The notes beneath the pieces are model-generated. The model saw only the letters and a program-made list of their open reading frames with translations. It searched no databases and had not been told where the DNA came from. The position numbers and the translations under genes were made by a program. Shown here piece after piece: positions 7,095-15,741 of a DNA stretch of 64,000 nt (the first letter of the stretch is position 1; each line of letters begins with the position of its first letter). Source of the DNA: Nostoc sp. UCD121 (GTDB lineage: Bacteria > Cyanobacteriota > Cyanobacteriia > Cyanobacteriales > Nostocaceae); NCBI RefSeq assembly GCF_014222285.1, contig NZ_JACKZS010000008.1, positions 1-64,000 of the forward strand. Direction: 5' to 3'.

Positions 7095-8222
7095 CTATTG
7101 TTTATTATAGTAAGACTTACCTGCGCTTGGTATGAATAATGTCTTGATTACTCCACCACTAGTTGTTGATACGAATTCCCCAGTTGCTGGATTAAAATAT
7201 ACGATATTTCCAGAACCATCGCTTTTTGGTTTAGATAATGAAGTTGGATCGTTTACTACATCAATTGCTGCCTTTTCGTAGTCTGCTTGACTCTTGTAAT
7301 TAGGTGACTCAGACTGATGTTTTGAAAAGTGGGTTGCTAGATTGCTTGGATTCCAAGTCGGGGCGAGCTGAATTATTAAATCTGGCACTTTCTGGATTAT
7401 TGACTCTGGCAGCTTCATTCGCTGCACCGCCCCTCCATTCTGTTGCACAACATGGGTCAATTCATGCGCCAACAACTCCTGCCCGCCCCGACTCCCTGGA
7501 TTATATTCCCCTTGGCGAAAGAACACATCCTGCCCCGTCGTGAAAGCCCGCGCTTGAATTGATCGATTCAACTGGTCAGATTGACCATCTGTGTGAACCT
7601 TCACCCCACTGAAATCAGCGCCAAACGCTTGTTCCATCGGTTCGCGGATGTTGTCTGCGATCGCCACTCCACCCCCCCGCGCTTGGTTAATGGACGCTTC
7701 CAAGTCTGGCGCTGCATCCATCCCAGCATTAGCCTGACGCTGCACCATCGGCTTCATTTGTAATTCTTCCTCTTCCTCTGGCAATGCTTCTCGTTGCAAT
7801 GTGCTAATGTCCAGAGGTTTCATTTGCAATTCTTCTTCTTCCTCTGGCAATGCTTCTCGTTGCAATGTGCTAATGTCCAGAGGCTTCATCTGTAATTCTT
7901 CCTCTTCCTCTGGCGATGCTTCTCGTTGGATAGGCTGACGATTTACAGGTTGCGCCATTCTTTGCATTACCTGCTGTGCGACGCTATCAGCTTCCTGTTC
8001 GTAAATGTCTCCAGGCTGGCTAATTGAGAGTTTTGCTTGGGGACTACGCAGTGGTATGCGACTGATATCGTGAGTCAGTGGTTTATGGAGTGGTTGTATT
8101 TCAGGAACCGCTTGGCGTGAAATTGCCGACGACTCCGAACCAAAGCCAGGTGTAGGGTGTTTCAGGGATGGAATTGAGAAGTCTGTAGTAGTTTTTTTGT
8201 TGCGGTTGACATGTTCTCTCAT
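7095..8222 (-). CDS. DUF4157 (eCIS-core) protein with C-terminal BECR-like toxin domain
   Basis: 375-residue protein in three parts. A disordered N-terminus includes three copies of a 22-residue repeat (QREALPEEEEELQMKP core, residues 99-158). DUF4157 spans about residues 71-90 (GDIYEQEADSVA) and 170-262, with the metallopeptidase signature HELTHVVQQ at 253-261; DUF4157 commonly marks cargo of extracellular contractile injection systems. Residues about 287-375 resemble tRNase-like toxin tips of the BECR fold: ATHFSKH, YEKAAIDVVNDP, YFNPATGEFV and IKTLFIPSAG. The gene is divergent from the injection-system genes starting 220 bp away and is a likely loaded effector. The toxin call rests on motif memory, not a search. 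Confidence 0.8.
   Translation of the reverse strand: MREHVNRNKKTTTDFSIPSLKHPTPGFGSESSAISRQAVPEIQPLHKPLTHDISRIPLRSPQAKLSISQPGDIYEQEADSVAQQVMQRMAQPVNRQPIQREASPEEEEELQMKPLDISTLQREALPEEEEELQMKPLDISTLQREALPEEEEELQMKPMVQRQANAGMDAAPDLEASINQARGGGVAIADNIREPMEQAFGADFSGVKVHTDGQSDQLNRSIQARAFTTGQDVFFRQGEYNPGSRGGQELLAHELTHVVQQNGGAVQRMKLPESIIQKVPDLIIQLAPTWNPSNLATHFSKHQSESPNYKSQADYEKAAIDVVNDPTSLSKPKSDGSGNIVYFNPATGEFVSTTSGGVIKTLFIPSAGKSYYNKQ
7749..7928 (-). repeat. 66-bp tandem repeat inside the DUF4157 gene
   Basis: Nearly three units of 66 bp encode the acidic 22-residue repeat (residues 99-158). Copies differ by only a few bases, for example GCGATG versus GCAATG, which points to recent expansion. The segment lies between the short N-terminal and main C-terminal parts of DUF4157. 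Confidence 0.85.
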
Positions 8223-8339
8223 TTTCTTCTCCTGTTGCCCAAGCAGTAGTTAGATGAATAGTACGCTGTTACTTAGATCGATATTACAGCGATCGCACTT
8301 GTAACACAATTCCTCTAATGTAAGGGACTTCCAGCGAAC

Positions 8340-8367
8340 GTAGGGGCACAAGCCCTTGTGCCCCTAC
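8340..8367. repeat. 28-bp dispersed palindrome (copy 1)
   Basis: Perfect 13-bp arms GTAGGGGCACAAG / CTTGTGCCCCTAC around CC. It is one of five elements with GTAGGG...CCCTAC-like ends in this window (others at 26296, 48366, 52194, 58772). It lies between the divergent DUF4157 and CIS gene starts. Confidence 0.8.
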
Positions 8368-8441
8368 TAAGTTAGACTTTTGGCTACTTTTGATTCTGAT
8401 GCAGTACCTTTAGCCTGGATTTAGGGAGAGTTTTTTTATTT

Positions 8442-8681
8442 ATGGACTCAAAACAGCAACAAAGTTTTTTCACCTTCGATGGAGATGTTGGCGGTACTGC
8501 TGGATACGCCGGGTTTTCGGCGGCATCTGATGCTAGCAAGGCGGCTAAAACGGCAAGTAAATACCTCAACGACTCACGGCTGATGAACCAGCTTACAGAA
8601 CGCGTATATAAACTTTTGCTAGAAGATTTGCGATCGCAGCGCGAAAGAATAGGTAGTTATGATTCTCAAAGGTGGTTGTGA
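8442..8681 (+). CDS. Small CIS-locus protein with C-terminal helix/Trp motif
   Basis: 79-residue protein opening the injection-system gene set. Its first half is rich in Gly, Ala and Ser; the second half is a charged helix (TERVYKLLLEDLRSQRERIG) ending near a Trp. The same pattern ends the 1112-residue protein two genes later (AREIYHKLRQRIEIERERHG...W). Its stop shares one base with the ATG of the tube gene (TGATG), so translation is likely coupled. I cannot assign a function; it may correspond to the small proteins next to tube genes in eCIS loci. Confidence 0.75.
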   Translation: MDSKQQQSFFTFDGDVGGTAGYAGFSAASDASKAAKTASKYLNDSRLMNQLTERVYKLLLEDLRSQRERIGSYDSQRWL

Positions 8682-9205
8682 TGGCTACAGGCGCTAACAA
8701 TGGCAATATTACTCACGAATTAAATTATGTCACTACTAATCGGTTCTATGTAGAGATAGACAGTTCTATTGCTGCATCTTTTGCTGAATGTTCAGGATTA
8801 AGTGTTCAAATTAAGAAAAATGTTTTTCAGGAAGGTGGTGTTAACGACCAGCAAAGAATTTATTTAGGTCATACAGAATTTGCAGACATAACTCTTAAAC
8901 GAGGATTTACCGATCATCCAGGTTTTTGGAACTGGATGAATGCAGTTTTTGATGAGAAAAAGAAAACATCTCGGCGCAATGTCAATATTCTGATTTTCAA
9001 TCAAGCCGGTGAAACGATGATGAGTTGGACTTTGATTGGTGCTATTCCTATAACGTGGAAAACTCCTGCACTCCAAGCAGATGGAAAAGCAGTTGCCATT
9101 GAAGAATTAACTTTAGCTTATGAAGGTTTACAAGTTGCAAGGTCTACAGGAGGAGGCTCTTCTGTACAACGAGATCAAAAATCAGGATATTTCGTTTCTA
9201 GCTAA
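8681..9205 (+). CDS. CIS/phage tail tube protein (gp19-like)
   Basis: Inner-tube subunit of the T4 gp19/eCIS family, about 174 residues. Family features: an N-terminal strand with FYVEIDSSIAASFAECSGLS, then QEGGVNDQQRIYLG, DITLKRGFTDHPGFWNWM, and the C-terminal EELTLAYEGL. Such subunits stack as hexameric rings to form the channel for cargo. ATG 8681 follows GGTGG and overlaps the previous stop; GTG codons three codons upstream are less likely. Only one tube gene is present here, whereas many eCIS loci have two. Confidence 0.93.
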   Translation: MATGANNGNITHELNYVTTNRFYVEIDSSIAASFAECSGLSVQIKKNVFQEGGVNDQQRIYLGHTEFADITLKRGFTDHPGFWNWMNAVFDEKKKTSRRNVNILIFNQAGETMMSWTLIGAIPITWKTPALQADGKAVAIEELTLAYEGLQVARSTGGGSSVQRDQKSGYFVSS

Positions 9206-9228
9206 TTGGCTACTCTTAAAATATCACT

Positions 9229-12200
9229 ATGCAAATTATTCAATCTTCACTAGGAAACAATATTCATCCCCTTGGGGTAATATCATCTTTATCTAATTCT
9301 CAAGGAATAATATTGAGAAAAGAATCTCATTCTTTGCATTCACGAAGTAATTTTATAAGTACAATCCAAACTAAACCACCATTAGTCAAATCCTCTAAAT
9401 TTTTCTTGTCTCGTCAGTATGAACCATCGATTGAACCATTAATAGGTTGGGATAGTTGGGATACCCAGGATATAACTAGTGATTTTAGTGAATTTCCGTT
9501 GATTGAATTTGATGCTTCTGATTCAATAGCTGCATTGGAGAATAGCAATGAACCAGTAAAAAGTAGTATTCCAAAGATAATGCCAACTCCCGCTGAGACA
9601 AATACGAGTAATGGCACATCTCAAGAAGTAAATATAAAAACTAAATCTAAGACCAAAAAAACAAATAAATCTCAGAAACCACTAGAAAAAGAACCAAAGT
9701 CAAAATCTAAAACTAAAAAAGCTATCAAATCATCTACGGCTAAAAACTTTGAGCCAATTGTTGATAAAAGCAATATTAATCCTAACAAAGATAACTTATC
9801 AATATCAGATGAGCCTATACCTATTGAGGCTAATTTGGAAACACCAGATTTACAACTAAATATTGTGTTAAGCACTACTACAAAGGATAGTAGTTCTGTC
9901 ATTACTCCAACCGTAGATCCCTCACCTAGTTTTCAAGATCAATCACCTTTACTCAGAAATATTGCTACCGATGATCTGTCAGAAAATTCTGAGCTAATAT
10001 CTAGTTTTTCTAGTACAGATTTGTCTTTAACAGAAAATACTTTAACATCGGAAGAAAATATTGAATTAGACGATGATACAAATGAATTGGTCAACAGTTC
10101 ATCTATAAAAGTTCCTTATAAAAAGAATACAGAAAAAATATTTATAGGGGATAGCAACTTTACAAATAGTGAAGAAGAACTAATCCCTGAAGTCTCCGAA
10201 TCAGTTAATCTGTCAGGTATACAAATTAGCCAAACGCCACCACAACAAGATATTCAAACAGTTCAAGTTCCGTCTATTATTGACAATAAAAATAGCGTAA
10301 GTCAAACAAATTTAATCCAAGCAAAAGATATATCACCAATATTAAACTCTCTATCGCAAGAAAAATCCCCAAATATTAATACTAGTTTTGAGGAAATTAC
10401 AGCTATTGAAGCAGACTTAATATCAGAAAAAAGCACAAATGATTTTGTCACAGATAATGCTGTCTCTAATTCAGAAAAAAACACAAATGATTTTGTCACA
10501 GATAATGCTGTCTCTGATAAGTATTTAACTTTATCTTCAGCACTTACTTCATCTGAATTTGATGATTCACCTACTTTAATCCGTTCTTTGGAGAATGATG
10601 AAAATACTGTAGAGACGCATTTTACTTCATCTAATACTGAGTCTTCAGTTGCAAAAAATCCTATTACAGTACAACAAGAAATCGATCCTGACTTTTCGGA
10701 CAATGTAGAAAAAGTAACGCAAAATCTAACACATCAGCCCCCTTTACTAGTAGATAATGGGGAGATTTTACAGCCTCTATCCTTTCAGGATCAAGGTTTT
10801 ACAGATACCGTGAAAAGTCAGGAAATTGATTCCAGTGCTACGAGTGAGTTTCCAGATATTGCGCCTGTTCAGTCAATACCTACCTCAGCAGTTGTTGAAG
10901 ACACACCTAGTTTCTTCAGCAACCCTGATAGCGATGAACAGTTAGTAACTTCAGAATCACAGTCTGCGATGGTGGTTAATGTCTCAGATGTCTCAGCAAA
11001 TGTGACTTCACTACAACGTGATAGCAATGTTCAAAATTCTGGTAGCGAGTTTACAGAAAGTCAATCCATCTTAGCAGCACCTGAGATTGCTGAAGCACTA
11101 ACAATTACCACCACATCACCTGAGATTACTCAAACACCAACAGTTAGCGCCACATCACCTGAAACTGATGAAGCATTGGTAATTAGCGCCAATTTGTCTG
11201 AGATTGCTGAAACACCAACAGTTACCACCATTTCCCCTGAGATTGCTGAAATACCAACAGTTACTGCCATTTCTCCTGAGATTGCTGAAGCATTGGTAGT
11301 TACCGCCAATTCCCCTGAGATTGCTGAAATACTAACAGTTACTGCCATTTCTCCTGAAATTGATGAAGTATTGGTAGTTAACGCCAATTCGCCTGAGATT
11401 ACTGAAACACCAACAATTAGCGCCACATCACCTGAAATTGATGAAGCATTGGTAGTTAACACCAATTTGCCTGAAATTGTTGAGAAAACAAGTATTTTTA
11501 GGGAAATTATTGATAATGAACAAGTAGTAGAATCAAAAAATCCTGGAATATCAACTGCTGATACCTGGGATAATCCAGATATTGTAGACAACCCAACTTC
11601 TCCACAAGATGAGGTAAGCACAGCAAATAAAGTTGAGCAAAATGCGATCGCACAAAATTTGCCCGCACCTAAAGGTTATGCTACTGGTGGTCATGTTACA
11701 GACTTTCACGTTGAAAATCGCCAGCAAATAGCACCCTCCGATACAGTACCTGCAATGCTTACGCCTGGGGAGTTTGTCATTAATACCAGGGATGCACAGA
11801 AGAATCTACCCCTACTACATCACATCAACACGGGTGGAACACCGCACGATATTATTCTTCCAAGTTTACAGATAACCAATCCCACAGAACCAGAAGAAAC
11901 AATTTCTCCAGAGACTCCGACTAAAGTCGATTCTTTTTTAGACACTTCATTACAGCTAAAAAGCGCTGATACTGATTCATCAGAGGTATCCAATTCTTTA
12001 ATTCCTTCTTCCTTGGGGTTGAATAGTAATAAACAGAAACTTTCTATCCTCAATTCTCCCCAGCTTCATACTCTTCAAAATGAAACAACAGATGTCGGTG
12101 AATCTTCACCTCAATACTCATCACCTCCCCTGATTTTCCGAAAAGCAAATTCCAGCACACATACACCTTCCCAATGGTCAGATACACCTTCTCAATGGTC

Positions 12201-12567
12201 AAGTGTAGAAGATTTACTAAATGGAAATAATGATGAATTCACTAGCTTTAATTTTAATGATGGAGAATCAAACAGTCAAAATTATGAATTTTCTCATGTT
12301 TCAGAATCGCCACAAGTTTTTGCTAAACACCTCCCATCACCTAGAGGTTTTGTTAATGGTGGAGAAGTCACTCCACCCGACATATCTAGAGAAATACAAC
12401 CGATAACTGAAACGATAGAGAGTACATCCTCATCTTCTCCAGAAGATGAAAAAGATGATACAGCTGATTTGGAAGCTTTAGCCCGTGAAATTTATCACAA
12501 ATTACGACAACGGATAGAAATTGAGCGAGAGCGTCATGGCGGTTACTCAGGTCGATTACCTTGGTAA
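9229..12567 (+). CDS. Long disordered CIS protein with tape-measure-like motifs
   Basis: 1112 residues, mostly Ser/Thr/Glu/Asn-rich low complexity with no membrane segment. Residues 811-870 contain LPAPKGYATGGHV, then SDTVPAMLTPGEFVINTRDA and LLHHINTGG, a pattern I know from the C-terminal part of phage tail tape-measure proteins; a second partial copy (LPSPRGFVNGGEV) is at 1035. Residues 617-746 are ten 13-residue repeats (SPEIAExxTVTAx). The last 33 residues match the C-terminus of the 79-residue protein. It lies directly after the tube gene, so a ruler or lumen protein is plausible. Unlike classical tape measures it is not obviously helical. Confidence 0.7.
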   Translation: MQIIQSSLGNNIHPLGVISSLSNSQGIILRKESHSLHSRSNFISTIQTKPPLVKSSKFFLSRQYEPSIEPLIGWDSWDTQDITSDFSEFPLIEFDASDSIAALENSNEPVKSSIPKIMPTPAETNTSNGTSQEVNIKTKSKTKKTNKSQKPLEKEPKSKSKTKKAIKSSTAKNFEPIVDKSNINPNKDNLSISDEPIPIEANLETPDLQLNIVLSTTTKDSSSVITPTVDPSPSFQDQSPLLRNIATDDLSENSELISSFSSTDLSLTENTLTSEENIELDDDTNELVNSSSIKVPYKKNTEKIFIGDSNFTNSEEELIPEVSESVNLSGIQISQTPPQQDIQTVQVPSIIDNKNSVSQTNLIQAKDISPILNSLSQEKSPNINTSFEEITAIEADLISEKSTNDFVTDNAVSNSEKNTNDFVTDNAVSDKYLTLSSALTSSEFDDSPTLIRSLENDENTVETHFTSSNTESSVAKNPITVQQEIDPDFSDNVEKVTQNLTHQPPLLVDNGEILQPLSFQDQGFTDTVKSQEIDSSATSEFPDIAPVQSIPTSAVVEDTPSFFSNPDSDEQLVTSESQSAMVVNVSDVSANVTSLQRDSNVQNSGSEFTESQSILAAPEIAEALTITTTSPEITQTPTVSATSPETDEALVISANLSEIAETPTVTTISPEIAEIPTVTAISPEIAEALVVTANSPEIAEILTVTAISPEIDEVLVVNANSPEITETPTISATSPEIDEALVVNTNLPEIVEKTSIFREIIDNEQVVESKNPGISTADTWDNPDIVDNPTSPQDEVSTANKVEQNAIAQNLPAPKGYATGGHVTDFHVENRQQIAPSDTVPAMLTPGEFVINTRDAQKNLPLLHHINTGGTPHDIILPSLQITNPTEPEETISPETPTKVDSFLDTSLQLKSADTDSSEVSNSLIPSSLGLNSNKQKLSILNSPQLHTLQNETTDVGESSPQYSSPPLIFRKANSSTHTPSQWSDTPSQWSSVEDLLNGNNDEFTSFNFNDGESNSQNYEFSHVSESPQVFAKHLPSPRGFVNGGEVTPPDISREIQPITETIESTSSSSPEDEKDDTADLEALAREIYHKLRQRIEIERERHGGYSGRLPW
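10425..10518 (+). repeat. 48-bp direct repeat in the 1112-residue protein gene
   Basis: Two adjacent, nearly identical copies encode SEK(S/N)TNDFVTDNAVS. It is a second, shorter duplication in the low-complexity coding region. Confidence 0.75.
11077..11466 (+). repeat. Ten 39-bp tandem repeats within coding sequence
   Basis: Ten consecutive 13-residue units begin mostly with SPEI. Units tend to alternate between a TPTV type and an ALVV type, giving a 78-bp higher-order period. All units keep frame. An eleventh partial unit (LPEIVEK) ends the array. Confidence 0.85.
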
Positions 12568-12605
12568 ATTTTCATTCAATAATTAATTTTAGGAGAACTA
12601 TTCAA

Positions 12606-13163
12606 ATGGCAAGTCCAGCAATTATTGTTATTCAAAAGCTTAAACCCCAACTTGAGAAAGCCAAACTTGTAGCTTATAACAATGAAGCTCCAGATATTGA
12701 ATTAATGTTTAATCCTACAGATATTAGTTTCGCTCGGACTGTTAAGTGGGAAAGTAAGGATGGTAATAGAGGAACTACTCTACTTCCGAAAGTAAACTTT
12801 TCTGGCGTTGAACCTTACAAATTTACCCTTAAACAGTTACTTTATGATACTTATGAAACGAAAAAATCAGTTATGAAAGAGTATATAGATAATATTAAGA
12901 AAGGTGTAGAAACTATCAGTAAATCAACTGATAAACGACCACCTGTTTATATATTTACATGGGGAGATGAGTATTTTTATTGTGTAATTACGAGTTTAAC
13001 CTACACTTTAAATATGTTTTTGAGTGATGGTACACCAGTCAGGGCACTGGTAGATATAGCCTTGCAAGAAGTAGATAAGAATAACCTGCCTGGTGGACGT
13101 AAATCCGATTCTAAAGGCAACGCTCGTGCAACAGATAAAAAAGGTCAAAAACTGATTAAGTAA
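12606..13163 (+). CDS. CIS tube-associated protein (Afp7/gp53-like N-terminal domain)
   Basis: 185-residue protein of the CIS_tube N-terminal family that links the tube to the spike/baseplate in eCIS. Diagnostic stretches are IELMFNPTDISFARTVKW, PYKFTLKQLLYDTYE and PPVYIFTWGD followed by SDGTPVRALVDIALQEV. Relatives often carry a C-terminal LysM domain; here a short basic tail replaces it. ATG 12606 is chosen because AGGAG lies 10 bp upstream; the open frame before it overlaps the previous gene. It sits directly before the spike gene, the usual order. Confidence 0.88.
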   Translation: MASPAIIVIQKLKPQLEKAKLVAYNNEAPDIELMFNPTDISFARTVKWESKDGNRGTTLLPKVNFSGVEPYKFTLKQLLYDTYETKKSVMKEYIDNIKKGVETISKSTDKRPPVYIFTWGDEYFYCVITSLTYTLNMFLSDGTPVRALVDIALQEVDKNNLPGGRKSDSKGNARATDKKGQKLIK

Positions 13164-13243
13164 AACATATAAAGTAATAAATTAGTATTTACTTTGTCAT
13201 TAAATGTTGGTCTAAACATTTCATAAATTATAAAATAATAGTT

Positions 13244-14977
13244 ATGCCTCCTAAAAAAAGCCTTTATTTAAGCGAACCTAAAATACAGATAGATGGACAA
13301 CCTGCTTCGCCTGAATTAATGAAGGATTTGTTGCAAATCACAATAGAAGAAAGCCTTCATTTACCAGCAATGTTTACGCTAGTAATCCATAATAGCTATA
13401 TTCCCACATCTGATCGAGCAGAAAATAAGGCTTGGCGACACGATCAGTTGTTTAAGATTGGTAAAAAAGTAAAGTTGGGTTTTACTTCAAGTACTACTCT
13501 AGATAATAATTTTCAAGAAGAGGTAGGAGAATTCATTATTGAAGGCGAAATTACAGCGATGGAAGTTCACTTTAATGAAAAATCTGAAGCTGATATAATC
13601 GTTCGCGGTTATGATATTTCTCATCGTCTGCATAGAGGTCGTTATAATCGTTCTTTTTTAAATGAAACTGATAGCGGTATAGTCCAAAAAATAATTAAAG
13701 AAGTAGGTATAAAACCTGGCAACATAGAGCAAACTGGTGAAGTTCATAAGTATGTATTCCAAGAAAATCAAACTAATATGGAGTTTTTGCGAGAAAGGGC
13801 TGCTCGCATTGGTTTTGAGTTATTTATTACAGAAGAAAAACTAAATTTTTGTAAACCAAAAACTCAGGGAGCTTTATCATTAAAATGGCTAGTTGATATT
13901 AATAAATTTAGTACTCGTGTTACTAGTGCTGAACAGATAAGTTCTGTAGAAGTACGCGCCTGGGACTATACCCAGAAAAAATTGATTAGTGGAACAGCCA
14001 ACAAAGAGAAGCAAGTAACTGAGACAGGTAATAAGCTAGGAAGTAGTACGAGTAATGCATTTTCTAATCTTAAGTCTCCCAAAATGATTGTTGTAGATAA
14101 ACCTGTTGCCAGCAAAAAACAAGCAGATACAATGGCTCAGGCTTTGTGCGATGAACTGGGAGGAGAATTTGTTTACGCAGATGCCAAAGCAGAAGGGAAT
14201 CCTGAGATTCGTCCTGGACGGGTGATTAGTCTTGAGGGTATGGGCGATCGCTATAGTGGTAAATATTATGTTACAGAAACGCGCCATTTCTTTAATCAGC
14301 GGGTTTATGAAACTGATTTCAGCGTGCGGGGGCTCCGTTCTGGTAACTTATTCACAACTCTATCCCCAGAAAAACGTCTACAGCCGTCTGAGACTTTATT
14401 AGTCGGAATTGTGACTGATAATAAAGACCCAGAGAAAATGGGCAGAGTGAAAGTTAAGTTTCCCACCCTCACAGAAGACCATACAAGTGACTGGGCAAGA
14501 GTCGTAGCTGTGGGAGCAGGCCCAAACAGAGGTTTTGACTGTTTACCAGAGGTAAACGATGAAGTCTTGGTAGGTTTTGAACATGGCGATATTCACCGTC
14601 CTTACGTCATTGGCGGGGTATGGAACGGGAAGGATGCACCACCGGAAAGGGTAAGTGATTCTGTTACAGGTGGTGTAAGATTACGCACTATTAAAACTCG
14701 TGTCGGTCATGTTTTACAGTTTGTCGAAGAGGATAAAGGAAGTAGTAAAACAGGTATTCGTGTAGAAACCACAGGCGGTCATAAAATATATCTCAATGAT
14801 AGTCAAAGGTGCATAGAGATTGAAACCACAGGTGGTCATAAAATCAAAATGGACGATATTGGGAAATCTGTTTCAGTGAAATCAACAGGTAATATGTCAT
14901 TAGATGCTGCTGGCAATATCGACATTACAGCCAACGGTGTGATTACAGTTAAAGGTGCGATGATTCGACTTAATTAA
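13244..14977 (+). CDS. VgrG-like spike protein (gp27/gp5 fusion)
   Basis: 577 residues. Residues 1-370 form the gpD/gp27-like base (MEFLRERAARIGFELF is typical). Residues about 380-470 form the gp5 OB-fold: LLVGIVTDNKDPEKMGRVKV, then WARVVAVGAG and LVGFEHGDIHRPYVIGGVWN. The C-terminal 100 residues are beta-rich repeats (TTGGHKIYLND / TTGGHKIKMDD), the trimeric needle that receives the PAAR tip. No lysozyme or extra effector domain is attached. It would be the piercing spike at the baseplate centre. Confidence 0.95.
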   Translation: MPPKKSLYLSEPKIQIDGQPASPELMKDLLQITIEESLHLPAMFTLVIHNSYIPTSDRAENKAWRHDQLFKIGKKVKLGFTSSTTLDNNFQEEVGEFIIEGEITAMEVHFNEKSEADIIVRGYDISHRLHRGRYNRSFLNETDSGIVQKIIKEVGIKPGNIEQTGEVHKYVFQENQTNMEFLRERAARIGFELFITEEKLNFCKPKTQGALSLKWLVDINKFSTRVTSAEQISSVEVRAWDYTQKKLISGTANKEKQVTETGNKLGSSTSNAFSNLKSPKMIVVDKPVASKKQADTMAQALCDELGGEFVYADAKAEGNPEIRPGRVISLEGMGDRYSGKYYVTETRHFFNQRVYETDFSVRGLRSGNLFTTLSPEKRLQPSETLLVGIVTDNKDPEKMGRVKVKFPTLTEDHTSDWARVVAVGAGPNRGFDCLPEVNDEVLVGFEHGDIHRPYVIGGVWNGKDAPPERVSDSVTGGVRLRTIKTRVGHVLQFVEEDKGSSKTGIRVETTGGHKIYLNDSQRCIEIETTGGHKIKMDDIGKSVSVKSTGNMSLDAAGNIDITANGVITVKGAMIRLN

Positions 14978-15111
14978 TGTTTCAGGAGGCAGGAGGCAGA
15001 AGGCAGGAGGTAGAAGGTAGGAGATGCTTTTGGGAGAAGACTCGCTGGTACGCTAACGTAATTCGTAATTTTCGGTGAAATAGTTCCTGAAAAACACTAT
15101 AGGAGGTTGTG

Positions 15112-15609
15112 ATGGGTAAACCGGCAGCAAGAATTACTGATAATGTGGCGCACCCTTTACCCCCAGTCTTAACAGGGGGGCCGGGTAGTCCCAATGTGTT
15201 GATTGGGTCTTTACCTGCGTGGCGGGGTGTGCTTGCAGCAGCAGTACCAGCTTTACAATCCGCCAAACAAATTTCTGATACGGCTATCCAAGTGGCTGAG
15301 GCTGCTACCCTAGCGGCAGCAGGTACACCAGGCGCACCTGCTGCTTTAGCTACCGAACAAACTACTAAGGCAACATCGGCAGCTACTATGGGTAGTGCGA
15401 TCGCAGCTGCTGCCGCTGGTGCTGATATTCATAATTGCGCCACACCTTTACCCCTACCTCCTCACGGCCCTGGGGTTGTGATTGACGGTAGCCAGACTGT
15501 GCTGATTAACAATTTGCCTGCTTCTCGGATGGGCGACACTATTATAGAAGCATTAGGGCCACCGAATAAAATTATCAAAGGTGAGTTTACTGTTTTGATT
15601 GGCGGCTAA
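15112..15609 (+). CDS. PAAR-domain spike tip protein
   Basis: 165-residue tip that sharpens the VgrG-like spike. The N-terminal PAAR strand (GKPAARITDNVAHPLP) and the C-terminal one (HGPGVVIDGSQTVLINNLPA, then RMGDT) are separated by an Ala-rich insertion of about 75 residues, so it is longer than minimal PAAR proteins. The start ATG 15112 follows a strong AGGAGG five bases upstream, preferred over the GTG at 15109. No toxin domain follows. Confidence 0.93.
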   Translation: MGKPAARITDNVAHPLPPVLTGGPGSPNVLIGSLPAWRGVLAAAVPALQSAKQISDTAIQVAEAATLAAAGTPGAPAALATEQTTKATSAATMGSAIAAAAAGADIHNCATPLPLPPHGPGVVIDGSQTVLINNLPASRMGDTIIEALGPPNKIIKGEFTVLIGG

Positions 15610-15741
15610 TTGGAGAAGTAGAGAAGATGAGAGAGAGGAGAGTTGAAACTTGATCCGAAATTTTGTCAGGATCGATAACATAGCGCAAATAGCAAGTAAT
15701 CATATCAATCTGCTTTCAGGACTTTTCTTCTCATCAGTCAC

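Noticed and set aside
11130-11621. 163-codon minus-strand frame in the 1112-residue protein gene
   Set aside because: Mirror of the in-frame 39-bp repeat; Ser/Val-rich shadow with no independent features.
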